From the NCBI GenBank assembly GCA_951804985.1, contig OX638133.1, forward strand, positions 9,320,501 to 9,384,500: a DNA stretch of 64,000 nt. Reading direction: 5' to 3'. The stretch is from Dryomyza anilis (taxonomy: Eukaryota > Arthropoda > Insecta > Diptera > Dryomyzidae). Of the stretch, positions 12,420-23,773 are shown one piece after another; within the stretch, counting starts at the first letter, position 1; the number at the start of each line of letters is the position of its first letter. Under the pieces are notes generated by a model. The model did not search any database. It was not told where the DNA came from and saw only the letters and a list, made by a program, of their open reading frames with translations. The position numbers and the translations under genes were made by a program.

Positions 12420-12675
12420 CAGTTTGCGCCTCATTTGCAGGTGTTTGCTTTTTATCTTATTCCTTTTTTCTTTTTTATTTTTTATTTTATATTTTTTCTT
12501 TATTTTTTATTTTTTTATTTTTTCATTTTTATTTTTTCTTTCTTATTTCTTCAAATTTTTATTTTTTCATTTTATTGTCTACATAATTAGTTTATTTTTT
12601 AAACGTGCTGTGTCAATAACACGTTTAACACACTTATTGAATTGTTTTATTTTTTTTTTTTTCAAATACGACAAC
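12420..12675. repeat. T-rich low-complexity tract
   Basis: Runs of TTTTTATTTTTT with few other bases. Open reading is a by-product of composition. Confidence 0.8.
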
Positions 12676-13085
12676 TACCGGTAAAGTTTGAGATCTATAA
12701 AACCGGCCAACGGAAATATTTCTTTTGTCTGTTAGGACACTTAATGTTTTCATGAAGTGTATTTTAAAACCCTACACTAAAAGTAAAAAGGTACATTCAA
12801 TTTGTTCATCAGTTAGTAATACACAGTAAGAGGTGTGGCGAAATATATATTTTTATGCAGCGTCAATTTAGTGATGTCCGTCGGTCCATTGAAACCACGA
12901 TTTCATAAAAACTAATTCAATTAGGTCAATGAAACTAAAAACTTAGATTATTTTTATATCTACGCTATTTACTAATTTATTTGTGCGTAACACATATAAA
13001 AATTATGTGTTTCTTCAGTTGTGGTAACCTACAAAAAAAATCAAAATTTGGTACACCTTATAAAAATTAAAAATTTATTATTAAA

Positions 13086-14735
13086 CTAGCTGGACCCGTG
13101 CACGACTCGTGCCAAGACTTTGTGAATTCAAAGATATAGAGCGATTTTATTAATATAAAAAAACATTTTTATTATTTATATGAGGGGCCCGTTCTTAGCT
13201 GCTGAAGTTTTCTATTTGTGTTATAAATGTGGTAACCAAATAATAATTCTCCGCCAAAACAACTTTTCTCAAAGACAATTCTTTCTCAGACTGCGCTTCC
13301 CCGTAGAATTATTCCGAGTATAAATCTTCCCCGTAAAATTCTTCCACATAGAACGCTTTCCCGTAGAATTCTCCCCGTAGAATTCATCCGGGTAGAATTG
13401 TTCCCGGTAAAATTCTTTCCGTTGGATTCTTTCCCATAAAGTTTTTTTCAGTAGAAGTTTTAGTGTGGTGGCTTTTAATGCGATGAGTTTCGGTGTGGTG
13501 ATTTTAGGTGTGGTGAATTTTGGAGTGATGAGTTTAATTGTGGTGAGTTTTAGTGTGGTGATTTTTTATGTGGTGAGTTTTAGTGTGGTGAGTTGTAGTG
13601 TGGAGAGTTTTGGTGTGGTGAATTTTAGTGCGGTGAGTTTTATTGTGGTGAGTTTTGGGTGTGGTAAGTTTTGGTGTGGTGAGTTTTAGTGTGGTGAGTT
13701 TTAGTGTGGTGAGTTTTAGTGTGGTGAGTTTTATTGTGGTGAGTTTTGGTGTGGTAAGTTTTGGTGTGGTGAGTTTTAGTGTAGTGAAATTTGGTGTGGT
13801 GAATTTTAGTGCGGTGAGTTTTAGTGTGGTGAGTTTTAGTGTGGTGAAATTTTAGTGTAGTGAATTATAGTGTGGTGAGTTTTAGTGCGGTGAATTTTAG
13901 TGTGGTGAGTTTTAGTGTGGTGAATTTTAGTGTGGTGAATTTTGGTGTGGTGAATTTTAGTGTGGTAAGTTTTAGTGTGGTGAATTTTAGTGTAGTGAGT
14001 TTTAGTGTGGTCAATTTTATTGTGGTGAGTTTTAGTGTGTTGAGTTTTAGTGTGATGAGTTTGTTTTTCTTTTTCCTTTAGTTTGGATTGTAGTTTTATG
14101 TGATTGGTTTTGTTTTTGTATTTTTGCTGTTGTTTTTGTATTTTTGCTTTTGTTTTGTTTTGTGCTTTTGCTTTTTTGTTTTTAAATTTTTTTTTGTATT
14201 TGAGTTTTTTGTTTCATGTTCGTAGCTGGTGAAAGTGCCGAGTTTTATCGTAATGAAAGTTAAGGTAGTATGGGAGGTGCCACGTCTCTTTGTCCAATCC
14301 CGCCCATATATAGCATATCATTTCTTCCAGACCATACCGCATCTATGGTCAAAATTTCAAGAAAATCGGATCAGCCGTTTAGACGGAGAAGCGGAACAAA
14401 CGTGATTGCTTTTGTTTTTGTATTTTTGTTTTGTTTTGTTTTGTGCTTTTGCTTTTTTGTTTTAAATTTTTTTTTTGTATTTGAGTTTTTTGTTTCATGT
14501 TCGTAGCTGGTGAAAGTGCCAAGTTATATCGTTTTGAAAGTTTAGGTTGTATGGGAGGTACCACGCCCCTTTGTCCAATCCCGCCCATATATAGCCTATC
14601 ATTCCTTCCAGACCATACCGTATCTGTGGTAAAATTTTATGAAAATCGGATGAGCCGTTTAGACGGAGATGTGGAACAAACAAACAAACAAATAAACAAA
14701 CCAACCAACATTCAGATTTATTATATTAATAGGAT
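13086..14735 (+). mobile_element. MSE, copy 2, with duplicated tail
   Basis: The 5' end CTAGCTGGACCCGTGCACGA, GGGGCCCGTTCTTAGCTGCT and the CCCNGTAGAATTCTT block are present, followed by a long 15-bp minisatellite (13455-14065). The 3' segment (GTTTCATGTTCGTAGCTGGT, GTATGGGAGGTGCCACG, TATATAGC, CGGATCAGCCGTTTAGACGG, GGAACAAAC) is present twice, 14210-14400 and 14489-14700, offset about 279 bp, with a T-rich minisatellite before each. It ends near TTATATTAATAGGAT. No coding sequence. Confidence 0.75.
13455..14065 (+). repeat. 15-bp minisatellite inside MSE copy 2
   Basis: About 40 units of GTGTGGTGAGTTTTA, with AATTTT/GCGG variants. Since 15 is a multiple of three, plus-strand frames read Ser-Val-Val-Ser-Phe repeats; single-base slips split them into three consecutive open frames. 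These are not genes. Confidence 0.93.
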
Positions 14736-15321
14736 TCTCATAAATTGTTTTAAATTCCATTTAATTTAAAATTATTAAATAATTGATGTTAATTTAATAT
14801 TATAAATTTAGTTTATTCTGAAAACCTTCAAACCATAGATTTCGATTTTAGTTTACTTTTCGCATATTTAATAACAGAATGCAGCAGCAGCAGGTGTCCG
14901 GTCATAAAATTCTGCATTCCATGCATGACATCATTAAAATTACCGCAACTCATTCTAGCACCTACATCGCTAACCACACAAAATTTAACTCTTGCTAATC
15001 CATAAAACATTTATGAGCTTCTGCCGTTGAGCTAATACCGCCTCAAAACCCCACCTGAATTTGTACAATGTTGGCAGACAGTGACCAAAAAAAAAAAAAA
15101 TAGGAAAAACTTTATAACATGCACTTTTAAGCCGACTAATGAATGAACTTTGGCAAATGGGTGTTTTCGCAAGGCACCTTAAGTAAATGTGTTGCAGATA
15201 ATCTGTGATATATTTAAAAAAAAAAGTTTACACTTAATTGTTTAGATTACAATAGACTATACAAAGCATTACATTAAAATTTGATTATATTTAGCGCAAT
15301 TCTAAATAAATACCCAGTCTG
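14736..15321. other. Unique noncoding stretch
   Basis: No gene recognised. It is moderately mixed sequence around 14870-15060 with no domain in any frame. Confidence 0.4.
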
Positions 15322-15415
15322 CTATATCTCGGAGACCTCCGAGTTTCGATCTCGTTGCTTTATCAATTCTAGTTTTTATAATTTTTCGTACATTCAAATT
15401 CATTGCCAATATACG
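15322..15415 (-). repeat. Dispersed repeat, member 2
   Basis: Reverse complement of the 12035-12155 block: CAGTCTGCTATATCTCGGAG, CTCGTTGCTTTATC and TACATTCAAATTCATTGCC. Confidence 0.75.
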
Positions 15416-15873
15416 ATAGTGTTTAGTTTAACGATGTCAATAATTCATGAGGTTATTCTATGACTCAAAAAAATATGAAAATGTAAAATAAAAAATGTCT
15501 AATTTTTCACCCAGTTTAAGATACAGGTGGTTTAAGAAATGCCTATTATTGATAAAACCAAGTTAAGCAAATTGGTTATAAAGTACAATCTATTGATAAA
15601 TAATTCACCCATGTTTTAGACTATTAAATTACCATTCCAATGAAATATGACAACTTCGAATCACATTATGTTTTCCTTTCTTAAAATGTACGTAAAGTTG
15701 AAATTTACAAAAATTAAAATACAAATTTTGACTTTGTCATTGATTTATTCAAAATTCCCTTACGGATCACTCCATTTTTTCTAATTTATAATGATAGACC
15801 GGTTCATTTCCAGTATTTTCTTTCCGATCACAGTGATTGTAGTTTGGTAAAAAATGCTACAGAAATAAATAAA

Positions 15874-16045
15874 CAGTGGCGAGTCTTGAGATTTGGCGGT
15901 TGATATGAAAGACAGTATTTATATGTTTGGGAGTATGATTAGAAAATATGTAATTATTATAATTTTAATAAATATTTAAAAATATTTCTCGATTATATCC
16001 TTTTATTTTTAAATTTCAACCCCCAAATCAGAAGAGTCGCCACTG
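15874..16045. mobile_element. Short MITE, 172 bp
   Basis: Ends are CAGTGGCGAGTCTTGAGATT and, inverted, CCAAATCAGAAGAGTCGCCACTG, a terminal inverted repeat of about 25 bp with mismatches. The CAGTGGCG start fits hAT-type ends, but I could not find an 8-bp duplication. AT-rich centre without coding. Confidence 0.65.
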
Positions 16046-16194
16046 TTTTCAATGAAATTTGGGCAACTGATAAAGACTATCGAGATATGCATTGGTCATT
16101 TGGGAAGGTTAGACCACATGGAAAATTTTAAAGTAGGGACATTATATAGTAGGTGTTATTATGATAGTTAGGATTATCAAAATTATAGTCGATC

Positions 16195-16415
16195 GGAATT
16201 CGAATTTCGGTAGTAAATTTTAATAATTTCGACTCGTTGTTGGCTCGTATATCTTTTCATCATGAAATGGCAAACTTTACTGAAGAGAAATGTCAAAAGA
16301 GCGGCAAGAAATATGGCGGCGTTTGCTGTCCCTGTCGCTCTACTTTTGTAGCGTCCCTGTTGAAAAACCCTTGAACAAACTTTTGTAGCGCTCTTATTGA
16401 AAAACCCATTATATG
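16195..16415 (-). pseudogene. Mariner-like transposon relic, N-terminal HTH fragment
   Basis: On the minus strand the relic starts GGGTTTTTCAATAAGAGCGC, has a second GGGTTTTTCAACAGGGACGC, then untranslated-looking sequence. A frame follows with Met-Lys-Arg-Tyr-Thr-Ser-Gln-Gln-Arg-Val-Glu-Ile-Ile-Lys-Ile-Tyr-Tyr-Arg-Asn, which is like the first helix region of the helix-turn-helix domain at the N-terminus of mariner/Tc1-related transposases of insects. The frame is lost after about 24 residues, so the DDE domain is absent. The same segment forms both arms of the palindrome at 19531-19852. It is a truncated, inactive copy; the exact family is uncertain. Confidence 0.65.
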
Positions 16416-16419
16416 TGGT

Positions 16420-16973
16420 TACCATTCAAAAAGGGTTATAGGTCACTAGGGTATACGAATCCTGAAAATAAGTACAAACTTTCAATCGCTGAAGAATTTC
16501 CATTCATTTGATACCCATATATACAAATTGGTAGATGTACCGAATTTCAATTTTTTTTTTTTTGGGGAACCACAAGTCGTTTCGCGGGAAAACATTATTT
16601 TTTGCATGTATTTGAGCACGAAGTCAATATATATTTGACCAAAAAAGTTTACCTAAGCACGTATACAGTAAAATTTAACTGTAGATGTAAATTTTATCTG
16701 AATTATTTGAAGATAAATGAACCGATCTCGCTAATTCGTATATAAGTACTCTAAATTAAAAGTTTCATTTATCTAACTCTTCAATTTTTTAAGAAGTAGG
16801 GATTTCAACAAACAGACAGACAGACAGACAGACATACAGACGGACAGACAGACGGAGGTCATGCTGATCAAGAATATATATACTTTTCCATACCGGAGAT
16901 GCTTCCTTCTGGGTGTTACAAACGGCGTACCAAACTGAATATACCCTTTGACTCTTAGAGTAGGGTATAAAAA
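16420..16973 (+). mobile_element. DINE-like element, 3' part
   Basis: The 3' end shows a (CAGA)n/GACGGACAGACAGACGG run (16812-16856), GAGGTCATGCTGATCAAGAA, TATATACTTTTCCATACCGG, CTTCCTTCTGGGTGTTACAA, GGCGTACCAAACTGAATATA and a final AGAGTAGGGTATAAAAATG. The same ending is at 54880-55077 and, diverged, at 62825-63009. The mariner-like relic at 16195-16415 adjoins and probably interrupts it. Noncoding. Confidence 0.75.
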
Positions 16974-17243
16974 TGTTTGATTACTTGTATGTTACTGGTA
17001 GGGATTTCAATAGTAGATCACCGCCAGTAAAACTATTGAAGAAGTGGTCGGTTATTGGTAGAAATGCTCCAAAAATCGAAAAATTTTTCTGACTACTTTC
17101 TGTTTGGAAAGTGCGTGACATAGCTTGCGAGCTACTCGACAAGTGACTGGTAAAACTGGCTGGATTCTAGTAGGAATTGTTACTTGGGTACTTAATTAGG
17201 TTGTCGAATACTAGATTTACTTGAGCATTTTTTAATTTTTACA

Positions 17244-18324
17244 CAAGGTGTATTAAGGAAGGTGAGGAAAATTTGGAGAGGCGACAAATTTGAGCGTAAT
17301 TCTGTACACATATTTCAAATTTGAAATATTTTTCTGTATACAAAAGTCATTGCGATATTTGTTTTCATTTAGGTTTTCTGTGTATAAAAGTCAATTTATT
17401 TGTTTTTGTTTATATTTGAAATGTTTTTTTTCTGATTTGCTTTTATTAAATAATTTAAATGACATAAAGTTTGTCTACAAACTTTATTTTGACCAATTTT
17501 AACTATATTTTTTAATAGAGATAACAGGACAATAAGGGACACTCAGACGCGTCGCACATTTGAGGATGTACCCCTTGATGTGTACAAGAGTGTTATATGG
17601 GTTATGCAGCGTTTCAATAACACATGCTCGAAATTTCTTAGTATCCCTTCTCCTCGTCCAAGTGTGCAAGGGTTCATAATTATTAAATCTTTAACAAGCT
17701 CGCCCACACTCTACTTGGCGATTAAAATGTTAAATAGGATTTTTTCGTCGATTTGTAACTACGTCAGGTGTTAGCATTTTAAAAATGTTGGTTATATGGA
17801 ATGTTCCACGCCACGGACATGTCTGAACCGCTACATCAAAAGTTGAAGGAATAGATGTCGTAGCAGTTGGAGGCATAAAAAGGGGCATAAATGGGAATCC
17901 CGGAACAGGTGATGCCTCAACGATCGTGTAGTTATTTTTGAGATGCAGTTTTACTGGTGCGGTAGATTTAACATTAATATATTTGAGACACGCGACAATG
18001 AGGACAGAATTTTGGTACACCGGATATAAATGCGAACTTCGGGTTCAAAAAATTCGTGCACCCCATATTTTTTCTTCTGGAGATCGCGAGGAACGTGAAA
18101 TTTTTATTTACCGCAACTGGTCACAAGCAGAATAAGATGGTCTTGGCATTAGTTTATACGCGATGTTTGTTTTATAATTGTTTTGACAATTTTAATTTTA
18201 ATAACCGTATTTGTCAACCGGAAACGAGGAAAATTTTCAAACGAATGACAAAAAAATATTAAAATTGAAAAATAAAAAATGAGAAAGGTTTTTATACTTT
18301 CCTCACCTTATTAAATACACCTTG
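17244..18324. mobile_element. 1.08-kb DNA element with perfect 8-bp TSD
   Basis: Terminal inverted repeats are CAAGGTGTATTAAGGAAGGT on the left and CAAGGTGTATTTAATAAGGT on the right (reverse complement of the right end), continuing GAGGAAA. TTTTTACA flanks both ends exactly (17236-17243 and 18325-18332). An 8-bp duplication with CA...TG ends fits hAT or P superfamilies. The centre (17520-18130) is less AT-rich and has short open frames on both strands, but I see no transposase domain, so it is probably an internally deleted or captured-sequence derivative. Confidence 0.82.
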
Positions 18325-18477
18325 TTTTTACACTATTTTTATTATTAAGCATTTGATGAGATAAAGGTAAATGATACATAACATAAGTAATTCTGAAAAG
18401 ATCAATTATAATTTAAAATTTTAATTTCAAATTAAAAAAAGATCATTCAATTAGAAACTCAAAACAAGTCAATATTT

Positions 18478-18600
18478 TCTGAATTCAAAATGAATTTTTA
18501 TGAATATCAATTGAAGTATTCTAAAAATCAAATGGAATTTCTGAATTGCAATTGAAATGTTTTGAATATCAAATAGAATTTCTGTATTACAATTGTACAA
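18478..18600 (+). repeat. Dispersed repeat (AAATGGAATTTCTGAAT type), member 1
   Basis: Recurrent words ATATCAATTGAAGTATTCT, CAAATGGAATTTCTGAATT and CAAATAGAATTTCTG. Similar sequence is at about 30865-30985. Degenerate short-unit structure of 30-35 bp. Confidence 0.5.
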
Positions 18601-19221
18601 AAAAAAAAAATCTTCAATATGATGAATTTATTCATAAATATTACGAATTTTTTCACCAACTACCAGAATCATCATATTGATACCACCGTTCATTAAAAGA
18701 TATATTAATGAATGCATTTATTATATATATGAACAAAATACACAATACAATGAATTAAAATTGTCATATTGATGAATTTGCTCATAATATTTACAAAATA
18801 AAAAAAAATGTACAAAAATTATGCGAAAAAAAAAGTTTTTGTAAAAAATGTATTTAAAAAATAACAGTAAAAAATTAAAAAAAAAAATCGAAAAAAATGT
18901 TCGGACAAAAAACAAACTGAAAAAAAAACATTTTTAAAATTTTTGGAAACAAATTTTTTTTTTTCGAAATAAACTTTATATAAGAAGGAACATACAAGAA
19001 CTACTTGAGAACTGAGAAGTACGGAAAAAATGATAGAAAAAAAATATGTTGATAGAAATTTGGTTTAATGAACAGCGTTCTTCAATATGATGAACATATA
19101 TGCTGTATTTTATATTTTGGTACATTAATATGATGAAAACATATTCTTCACATACAGTTACCAAGCATTCTTCATATTTATGATAGCATTAAAACATTGA
19201 TGGCTTTAGTCATCAATGTTA

Positions 19222-19530
19222 TGGTTAGTGGTTAGTGCGTTGGACTGCAAGTCGAAAGGTCCCCGGTTCAAGCCTGGACTGGGGCTAACAACATCTTTTC
19301 ATAGAAACATTGTTCTATACCGCGATACCTCTCGTCAGTAAATGGCAAACCTACGAGAGTAAAACCATTGCCTATGAAAAGCTCTCACCCGCCGTTCGGA
19401 TTCGGCAATAAACTGTAGGTCCCACCACTTTGAGTACAAATATAACACGCACAGCTCAAAATGGTGAGAGAGCTCGGCCGAAGTTCTATACAGGACTGTA
19501 GCGCCAAACTATTATTATTGTTATTTTTAA
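19222..19530 (+). mobile_element. tRNA-Cys-derived SINE, copy 2
   Basis: Same family as the copies at 5435 and 61467: GGTTAGTGCGTTGGACTGCA (anticodon GCA, as in tRNA-Cys), then CGAAAGGTCCCCGGTTCAAG, the body with CTCTCGTCAGTAAATGGCAA and AGCTCTCACCCGCCGTTCGG, and a tail TATTATTATTGTTATT. The first half of the tRNA head is missing or altered and no clean target duplication is visible, because a mariner-like element follows directly in the tail. Confidence 0.85.
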
Positions 19531-19852
19531 TAAGAGCGCTACAAAAGTATTTATCAAGGGTTTTTCAACAGGGGCGCTACAAAAGTAGAGCGACAGGGAC
19601 AGCAAACGACGCCATATTTCTTGCCGCTCTTTTGACATTTCTCTTCAGTAAGGTTTGCCGTTTCATGATGGAAAGATATACGAGCCAACAACGAGTCGAA
19701 ATTATTAAAATTTACTACCGAAATTCGAATTCGTATATCTTTCCATCATGAAATGGTTAACCTTACTGAAGAGAAATGTCAAAAGAGAAATATGGTGTCG
19801 TTTGCTGTCCCTGTCGCTCTACTTTTGTAGCGTCCCTGTTGAAAAACCCTTT
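19531..19852. mobile_element. Palindromic mariner-like relic
   Basis: The left arm, 19557-19680, and the inverted right arm, 19732-19852, share GGGTTTTTCAACAGGGRCGC, AAAAGTAGAGCGACAGGGAC, CATTTCTCTTCAGTAAGGTT and TTCATGATGGAAAGATATAC. The left arm runs into codons for Met-Met-Glu-Arg-Tyr-Thr-Ser-Gln-Gln-Arg-Val-Glu-Ile-Ile-Lys, the start of a mariner-type transposase N-terminal helix. The rest of the transposase is gone. It probably arose by an inverted duplication of a 5' end, a common origin of long-TIR MITEs. Confidence 0.7.
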
Positions 19853-19934
19853 ATTATGAATGGTTCTTCAATATAGAGCATCATGGTTTGAAGAACATAA
19901 TTCATCAATATGATGTACATTTTTTTTCTGTGTA

Positions 19935-21260
19935 GTCTTTTAAATTTCTAATGGAATTTGATGAGTTTATAATATAAAATTTAAATATATGTCTTATATA
20001 TCTGTGTCAACTACTAACTTTGGGATATCTGTACTACTTTAGAAAAGTAAACTTTTAACTTATTGATCTCTTTGTATTTTGTTTATAATTGAATAATTTA
20101 ACAATTTAATTGAACACCGCAGCAAATTGCTTCTAAGATACCAATCAATTTCATTTCAAAACTAACTCAATTTAATATTGCTTCACATAATTGCCACTAT
20201 AACTCAAACTATCAAAAACAAATTTCACTTTGACCCATTTTTCTTTTTATGTTTTGAAACCGCATTCAAAGTTTTGGCTTTTTGTTTAGTTAATGTCCTT
20301 GCGGCTGTGACAAACTTTTGGCATTTTCCGAACTTTTTGACGCACTTTTAGTTACCACAATAACTGGCGTTGTTTACGAACTGTTGCGCTCAAATTGTGC
20401 ACTTTCGAAAACTGCAGTTTTTAAACTTGCTGCTACACCAGATACTTGTTATCAGCCACACAGCACAGATTATGGCAGAACCTAAGTTTTCTAAATACGA
20501 GACAAGTACCGCACGCAGAAATATGCAAATTTCACAACTAATAAAGTTGACAAATTTTTGTTTAATTTAGTTCGATAGAAAAGAAAATTTAAAAAAAATG
20601 TTTAAATCTTTGGTAAACTCTTAACTAAATTATGATAACTTTAAAAGTATGAGAAAATTCTTGAAAACAATACAGAAAATAATAAAACTACAAAATGTGT
20701 GACTTTTTCCTATGGGAAACATTATTGAAATTTCCATGTTAAAAGTATCTGTTGTCATACATAAAATTTATTCTTACTATATTTGAAGAAGGCGGCACGG
20801 CACGGCACGTTTTAGCTATTTGTAGATTCCAAACATGTAGACATTTTTCACAGACGCATAAAATAAACGTGGCACCACCAAGCAAAAAGGTCGTGAATGC
20901 GTCGAAATATAAAATTACAGCCTTTTTCCGGAAAGAGTATGCGCTGATATTGAATATGAACTGTGTGTCATATGTTTATTTTATTTATAAGCATTATAGA
21001 CATTTATGTTTTGATAGAAAGAACTATTTGTGGTGAGTACTATAATTTTGTATATTAAAATAAAGTGGGATTGGTTAATGAATCTTTAGTATTTTGTAAC
21101 AAATTGTGTGATAAAAATCGCAATAAACAACTTTCTAACAATTTAATAGTTCAATTATTTAAATATGAAATTCACTTGCTAAGCTTGACTAACGTAAACC
21201 TTCGTCACCTTAAGCTAAATCCGTCATACAAAGTTTTCTTAAATTACAGATGATTAAAAA
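19935..21260. other. Unique noncoding stretch
   Basis: No gene recognised. The part at 20210-20480 is non-repetitive with mixed words such as GTCCTTGCGGCTGTGAC, and looks like ordinary fly intergenic or intronic DNA. A small CGGCACGGCACGGCACG run is at about 20792. Confidence 0.4.
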
Positions 21261-21262
21261 GC

Positions 21263-21962
21263 AGGGACCCGTGCTTTGTTGTGGAGGTTTTTTATTGGTG
21301 TTATAAATGTAGTAACCAAAACAAAAGTAATTCTTCGCCAAAACAACTTTTCTCAAAGACAATTCTTAAAAATTTTCCCCGTATAATTCATCCCCGTAAA
21401 ATTATTATTATTCCTCGTAGAAGTTTTATGTGGTGAGTTTTAGTGTGGTTAGCTTTAGTATGGTGAGTTTTAGTGTGGTGAGATTTAGTGTGGTGAGTTT
21501 AGGTGTGGTGAATTTTAGTGTGGTGAGTTTTAGTATGGTGAGTTTTAGTATGGTGAGTTTTAGTATGGTGAGTTTTGATGTGGTGAATTTCGGTATGGTG
21601 AGTTTAAAGATTATACCCTAGTGTCGAATTTCTTGAAATCACTATAATAACTGTCAACATACACCATCTTGAAAATGTACATTCTGTGAGGGGTGCCACA
21701 CTCACAGGTCCTATCACGCCGACATTCGGCGAGACTGTTTGGAATGGATAAATATAACGCTGACCAAAATTTCATTAAATTTGCTATCCAAATTGCTGCT
21801 ATAAAGTGTTTTTAATTTTTGGGTAATATAGGAGGTGCCACGCCCAGTCCAACATTCCCACATATATATAGCCAAGCACAACGTATATAGTGTGTCAAAA
21901 TTTTATTCGCCGTTTTGACGTCTATTCCGAACATACACACTTACATACATTCACAAATATAT
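21263..21962 (+). mobile_element. MSE, copy 3, 5'-truncated
   Basis: Starts inside the element at GGACCCGTGCTTTGTTGTGG, then CCGCCAAAACAACTTTTCTC-like sequence, a short 15-bp minisatellite (21425-21605, about 12 units) and a diverged 3' segment with GGAGGTGCCACGCCCAGTCC and CATATATATAGCC. The usual CTAGCTGGACCCG end is missing. The 3' segment contains an extra CTGTGAGGGGTGCCACACTC unit. Confidence 0.65.
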
Positions 21963-22294
21963 AAAAAAAAATTCGACGTAAATATAGCAACCGATATTAA
22001 TTGCATGATTAATCAGTCCAGCAAGGAAATTCAGTAATTTAATGAAAACATTTGTTATTCGTAGTTAAATCATCAATTGTGTTTTTTAATATGAATATTT
22101 GTACGTCAATGCAGCAAAGTATTTAGTCGACGCAGTTTTAGCAAAAATAATTGCTGAAATTGCGCCGACTAATTAACACAATAGCTGATTTAACTACGAA
22201 TAGAATTTTGGTTTATGAATTTCATTGCTGGATTGATTAATGAATGCAATTAATATTGGTTGCTACATTTACGTCGATTATTTTTTTCTGTGTA
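21963..22294. mobile_element. MITE with ~75-bp inverted ends
   Basis: Left TTCGACGTAAATATAGCAAC, then ATATTAATTGCAT and CAGCAAGGAAATTCA, is mirrored on the right by GGTTGCTACATTTACGTCGA, ATGCAATTAATAT and a TTTTTTTCTGTGTA end. The inner arms share CGTAGTTAAATCA and GTCGRCGC. About 330 bp, noncoding. Confidence 0.75.
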
Positions 22295-23765
22295 GCAAAG
22301 ATAGATAAATAATTCTAAAATTTGAGTTCAAGATTGGATTTCTTTATAGTGATGGAATTAGGTGCACTCCTGATTTTTTGAAAGTTGTCGATTATTTAAT
22401 TTTGTGTTGTTCCAAAATGATAAAAATCATTAAATTTCAATAAACAATAGAACAATGAATGACTCGTTTGCGATTGACAAATATAATTATGAAATCTTTC
22501 TTTTCCTAAATTTCGAGAACGCTATCTAGTTTCTAGTTTGAACTTTCCTGGATGAAATTGTGACGGAATTAGTGCGAATTTTTTGTTTGCGTAATACCAC
22601 AAATTGACTTCAAAATCGCCTTTAGTCATTTGCAAATGTTAATTTGGCATAATAAACCGTTTATTTCATGTTTTTTCTTAGTTTGTTTCATTCATTTAAT
22701 GAATTTTAATTGAGTCCCCCATCCAAATTCAACATGGCATTAATTTTACCACTGTTCATTTGCTCTATTTGTATTCAGTCTTTTGTATTTTTTCTTTGAA
22801 TTTTATACATTTGCAACTAATTTCACTTTTCGTTATCTAAACGAAGTTCTTTGGGTCAAACTGACTTTTGTGCTTTTAACCTCGTAAAGCGCCAATCATT
22901 TTTCATGCAATTTTCTCTGGGTCGACGCCCAATTTCAGCAGCAATTTCTTCAAAGGTGTATCACAAAATAGGTACGATTAAAAATAAAACACACAATGAA
23001 AGAACAACTAATGAAATTAGGCTAAATAAAATGAATTATACTCCAAAAAATACACAAATGAAAACCAAGAAACCCGTTGATGGCAAAGATAACTTAGAAG
23101 CACAAAGAAATTTCGACGAGCGCGCTTATTATTTTTCTTTGTTACACATTATTTATATTTGGTACAAGTGAATCTCATAACTTGTGACATAAACAATGTT
23201 TCAATATTCATGTGTTCAAGCCGCGCAACAGTCGTTAACTCGCTGTTGTTAAGTGAGAAACATGTAGCATTGAACTCGCTGCTCGAGCTCTTGTTAAATA
23301 GAGCGCTCGAAATCTACAGCGCTCCAACATTCCGAGCGGCTCGGAGTTGCTCTCTCTTTAAACTACTTCGTTTGCAACCGTTTTTTGTTTTGTTTTTGCG
23401 TTTATTCTTGTTTATTATTCAATTTTATGCATGTATTACTAAATATAGAACATTAGGTATGCATTTAAACCAAATTTACAAAAAGAGCGAGCCAACCGAC
23501 CGCTCCAAATATTCTGGTGCTCGGAGTAGCGCGCTAGTGTAATAGCTCGAAGTTGTGTTTGATTGAGGAAATCAATAGAAATTGAGTTCGGCGAGAAACA
23601 ACTGCGCTCGAAAGTCAAAGCGAGCACTCAGTGGTCTGCGATGAGCAGTTTGTTTACAGTTCCTAATCAATATGCTGTCACTTATTTGTTGTTGAGAGAG
23701 CTAGTTTTGAGATTTTTGTTCCTGTTTTTGAGCGAGCCCCTAATCTGAAAATATCACTACTTCAT
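22295..23765. other. Unique noncoding stretch with a GAGCGCTC-rich part
   Basis: No gene recognised. At 23170-23740 the word GAGCG/CGCTC recurs more than a dozen times in both orientations (GAGCGCTCGAAA, CGAGCGGCTCGGAG, GAGCGAGCCAACC), making it locally GC-richer and hairpin-rich. It may be an old foldback repeat or a clustered-site regulatory DNA. Confidence 0.4.
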
Positions 23766-23773
23766 ATTTAAAG

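Larger units (their letters stand above)
18605..19934 (-). mobile_element. ATGATGAAT-family element, copy B, twice invaded
   Basis: In reverse orientation it matches copy A (3307-4512): the end at 19934 reads TGATGTAC followed by T(n)CTGTGTA, and inside are ATTCATCAATATGATG, GGTTTGAAGAACATAATTC and a block with AGAACTACTTGAGAACTGAG. It is interrupted between about 19222 and 19852 by a SINE and a mariner-like palindrome; copy A is continuous across that point (around 3395-3410). Confidence 0.65.

Noticed and set aside
13465..14081. Three consecutive plus-strand Ser-Val-Val-Ser-Phe repeat frames
   Set aside because: By-product of the 15-bp minisatellite in MSE copy 2; frames switch at single-base slips.
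15874..16045. 8-bp target duplication for the CAGTGGCG MITE
   Set aside because: Flanks (TAAATAAA and TTTTCAAT) do not match, so the hAT assignment rests only on the end sequence.
16812..16856. CAGACAGACGGA runs as independent microsatellites
   Set aside because: They occur at a fixed place near the 3' end of DINE-like and MSE elements, so they are element parts.
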